A DNA stretch of 14,109 nt, from contig JAUPUE010000014.1 of NCBI GenBank assembly GCA_030917725.1, positions 1-14,109 of the forward strand. The letters run 5' to 3'. A program made the translations under genes and the position numbers. How positions within the stretch are numbered: the stretch's first letter is position 1; each line of letters opens with the position of its first letter. This stretch comes from Patescibacteria group bacterium. GTDB taxonomy: Bacteria; Patescibacteriota; Minisyncoccia; Phycocordibacterales; EsbW-18. Below are positions 12,167 to 14,109 of the stretch, piece by piece. Under the pieces are notes generated by a model. That model did not search any database. It was not told where the DNA came from and saw only the letters and a program-made list of their open reading frames with translations.

Positions 12167-13327
12167 ATGTCTCCAGAAATCACCGGGAAGTTGGACATTT
12201 TATACGTCATCACCAAATCCAACTGGGGAGGGGCTCAAAAATACGTCTATGATTGCGCAACGTATGCGAACGCTCGCCACACGGTAGGCGTCGCACTCGG
12301 CGGTGACGGCATCCTCAAAGAACGTCTCACCGACGCCGGTATCCCCGTCTTCCCTATCAACGCATTCCAGCGTGATATCTCGCTTGGCAAAGAATTTGCA
12401 TCCGCATGGGAGCTCTTTAAGCTCTTCCGAACAACGCGGCCTTCAGTTGTTCACCTCAACAGCTCAAAAGCCGGAGGTTTGGGAGCTCTTGTGGCACATC
12501 TTGCTGGCGTCCCGAACGTGGTCTTCACATCGCACGGACTCACCTTCGAAGAAGACCGCGTCTGGTGGCAAAAACTCCTCATCACGTTCCTCACGTGGCT
12601 TACGTTTATGCTTTCTAATAAGGTGATTTTCGTAAGTGCTGCGAATCACCGCGCCGCATCCAAGATGCCACTCATTGGTCCGCGTGCTGAACTCATCCGT
12701 ATCGGTGTTGCACAGACGAAACAGCTCTCCCGCATCACAGCGCGAAAGAAACTCGAAGAAAAAACACTCATGCCCCACCCAGAACGCGGAACGCTCTGGA
12801 TTGGTACGATCGCCGAGCTTCATCCGAACAAAGGCCTCTCGTATCTCATCGAGGGAATCCGCGAACTTCGCGCAATTCATGGCAACATCGTCTGCGTCAT
12901 CATCGGCAATGACGGTGGACTTCGAGAAACACTCGAAACACAAATTATCGATGCTGGGCTCACCGCTCACGTGTTCCTCACCGGAACAATCCCTGATGCA
13001 GCAACGTATCTGTCGGCATTCGATATCTTTACGCTTACATCGCTAAAAGAGGGCCTGCCTATTGCTCTTTTGGAGGCTGGCAACGCTGCACTTCCTTGCG
13101 TCGGTAGCGCGATTCCAGGGATTCAGGAAGTCATCACCGATATGGAGTCGGGCATTGTTGTACAAGCAAAACGACCAAAAGAAATCGCCGGAGCACTCGC
13201 GCTTCTCATTGAAGACAAAGACCGGCGTGAGGCATACGGCAAGGCGCTTCACGAACGCGTTACGCGCGAATTCTCAATTGATCGCATGCTCACCGAAACA
13301 GACAATCTCTACCAATCACTCATATGA
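12167..13327 (+). CDS. GT4-type glycosyltransferase
   Basis: This is a GT-B fold retaining glycosyltransferase, probably acting on a lipid-linked glycan at the cytoplasmic face of the membrane. The 386-residue protein starts with DILYVITKSNWGGAQKYV, whose GGAQ loop (21-24) is typical of the donor/acceptor N-domain, then VVFTSHGL. The C-domain has IGTIAELHPNKGLSYLIEG and the EX7E motif EGLPIALLE, followed by IPGIQEVI. A hydrophobic stretch LLITFLTWLTFMLSN (near 135) may anchor it to the membrane. The frame opens at a TTG at 12143, but the ATG at 12167 gives the family-like N-terminus. Its 3' end overlaps the next gene by 4 bases (ATGA). The donor and acceptor sugars are unknown. Confidence 0.92.
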   Translation: MSPEITGKLDILYVITKSNWGGAQKYVYDCATYANARHTVGVALGGDGILKERLTDAGIPVFPINAFQRDISLGKEFASAWELFKLFRTTRPSVVHLNSSKAGGLGALVAHLAGVPNVVFTSHGLTFEEDRVWWQKLLITFLTWLTFMLSNKVIFVSAANHRAASKMPLIGPRAELIRIGVAQTKQLSRITARKKLEEKTLMPHPERGTLWIGTIAELHPNKGLSYLIEGIRELRAIHGNIVCVIIGNDGGLRETLETQIIDAGLTAHVFLTGTIPDAATYLSAFDIFTLTSLKEGLPIALLEAGNAALPCVGSAIPGIQEVITDMESGIVVQAKRPKEIAGALALLIEDKDRREAYGKALHERVTREFSIDRMLTETDNLYQSLI

Positions 13328-13569
13328 ATGTCGTTTTCGAAGAACAAGGCCCCGTAGTGCGAGCCTCGTCAGGCGCGCGAGGCATTACCGCATGGATGCT
13401 CCGAAACCACATCGCCGACACCGTTTCCCACGCACAAACAATCATCCTCGTCGGAGTCATCATCATTCTTGCGGCGTCTCTATTGATTGGTAAATCAGCA
13501 TTATCAAAAAACGAGATAAATACGCACAAGGGTTACAGAGGAACCCAGGAGGATGCGATGGTAAGATAA
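13324..13569 (+). CDS. Small single-pass membrane protein, unknown
   Basis: Family not recognised. The 81-residue protein has a soluble N-terminal half (about 1-38), one clear membrane helix (TIILVGVIIILAASLLIG, about 39-56) and a short polar tail. There is no signal-peptide cleavage pattern, so it is probably a membrane-anchored protein. Its ATG overlaps the glycosyltransferase stop as ATGA, which suggests translational coupling, and no SD is seen. It lies 9 bases before the pilin-like gene. A small hairpin GGGTT / AACCC (13530-13546) sits inside its 3' end. It may assist the glycosyltransferase or pilin, but nothing in the sequence proves this. Confidence 0.65.
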   Translation: MNVVFEEQGPVVRASSGARGITAWMLRNHIADTVSHAQTIILVGVIIILAASLLIGKSALSKNEINTHKGYRGTQEDAMVR

Positions 13570-13578
13570 ATAGACATC

Positions 13579-14094
13579 ATGAACACACGGCGTACATCAA
13601 CAGGCTTCACTCTCATCGAGCTTCTCGTCGTCATCTCGATTATTGCGCTCCTTTCAACAGTCATCCTTGCTGCTCTCTCAACAGCACGCCGAGGTGCACG
13701 TGACGCAGACCGTATCAACTCAATCCGTCAGATGCAGACAGCGCTCGAGCTCTACTATTCTGATGATGAAAGCTATCCCGATGGCGATGGTGCAGGAGAC
13801 GGTGGTTGGGACACCCCAGGCAACGGGACGTTCGTCGAAGTATTGAACACGAACCGCCTTCTCTCTGGAGCAATCTCTGACCCGCTCAGTGATGACTCTG
13901 CCGGCAACTTCCGCTATTTCCGCTTCCCTGCTGGCTCATTTGGCTGTCCTGCAGCCAACGGCGCATTCTACGTGCTCGGTATCGCTGACATGGAAACATC
14001 AGACGGCGAACATCACCTCTCCCCTGGTTGGTCATGTCCCTCACGAGATTTTCAAGAAGAGATGGAATACGTTGTTGGAAAATACGAGCAGTAG
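13579..14094 (+). CDS. Type IV pilin-like protein
   Basis: This is a class III-signal prepilin. Residues 1-9 form a short basic leader (MNTRRTSTG) cut between Gly9 and Phe10 by prepilin peptidase. The mature protein begins FTLIELLVVISIIALLSTVI, with the key Glu at mature position 5 (Glu14). It continues as the long N-terminal helix into ARRGARDADRINSIRQMQTALELYYSDDESYPDG, a common pilin and pseudopilin pattern. The 171-residue size fits a minor pilin or pseudopilin. Two Cys (near 124 and 153) could form a disulfide in the globular head. It would be assembled on the cell surface or in a DNA-uptake machine. No SD is seen, and a TAAGAT -10-like element at 13562-13567 would give a leader of only about 5 bases. 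Confidence 0.92.
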   Translation: MNTRRTSTGFTLIELLVVISIIALLSTVILAALSTARRGARDADRINSIRQMQTALELYYSDDESYPDGDGAGDGGWDTPGNGTFVEVLNTNRLLSGAISDPLSDDSAGNFRYFRFPAGSFGCPAANGAFYVLGIADMETSDGEHHLSPGWSCPSRDFQEEMEYVVGKYEQ

Positions 14095-14109
14095 AATCTC
14101 CTTGACCCA

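Noticed and set aside
14102..14107. TTGACC at the right edge
   Set aside because: It could be a -35 for the next gene, but the window ends before any -10 could be seen.

Overview
The window looks like a chromosomal piece of a reduced-genome bacterium, most likely a Candidate Phyla Radiation (Parcubacteria-type) organism. This placement is an inference. It rests on compact gene packing, short or missing 5' leaders, an almost complete lack of Shine-Dalgarno (SD) sequences before housekeeping genes, an unusual tmk, ribosomal and Sec genes in small separate units, and a type IV pilin-like protein. No rRNA, tRNA, CRISPR array or transposase was seen.

Layout. (1) 44-2870, minus strand: thyX, tmk and glyA, tightly packed and ending in a hairpin. 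(2) 2935-4099, plus strand: dcd and a nucleoside 2-deoxyribosyltransferase-like gene, divergent from thyX and closed by a terminator shared with rplK. With folD further right, these genes make a coherent thymidylate and one-carbon module: dCTP deamination, ThyX methylation of dUMP with methylene-tetrahydrofolate from GlyA, and phosphorylation of dTMP. (3) 4111-4627, minus strand: rplK (L11) with its own promoter and a structured leader. (4) 4629-6284: a GC-rich inverted-repeat block followed by three tandem plus-strand cassettes. Each cassette has the same promoter (TTGACT, 17 bases, TATGGT), a palindromic leader, a conserved leader motif, an SD, a 101-114 codon gene and a 3' motif plus terminator. 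The three proteins are divergent paralogs that read as two ribbon-helix-helix units in one chain. The array sits between nusG and rplK, which are commonly neighbours. (5) 6306-9423, minus strand: secD-secF, then secE-nusG. (6) 9470-9855, minus strand: a palindrome cluster and a small SD-led gene of unknown function. (7) 9898-12069, minus strand: a membrane glycosyl-phosphate transferase followed by folD. (8) 12167-14094, plus strand: a GT4-type glycosyltransferase overlapping a small membrane protein gene, then a type IV pilin-like gene. The glycosyltransferases and pilin suggest a surface-polysaccharide or appendage locus.

The best candidate for an undescribed system is the cassette array at 4779-6284. 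Non-coding parts are conserved across units while the proteins have diverged. The leader motif (about GCCATTCAG) is the reverse complement of the 3' motif CTGAATGGC in every unit, so each gene is bracketed by inverted repeats that could pair in the mRNA or act at the DNA level. The only other gene with a strong SD is the small gene at 9581-9805, which sets these four genes apart from the SD-less housekeeping genes.
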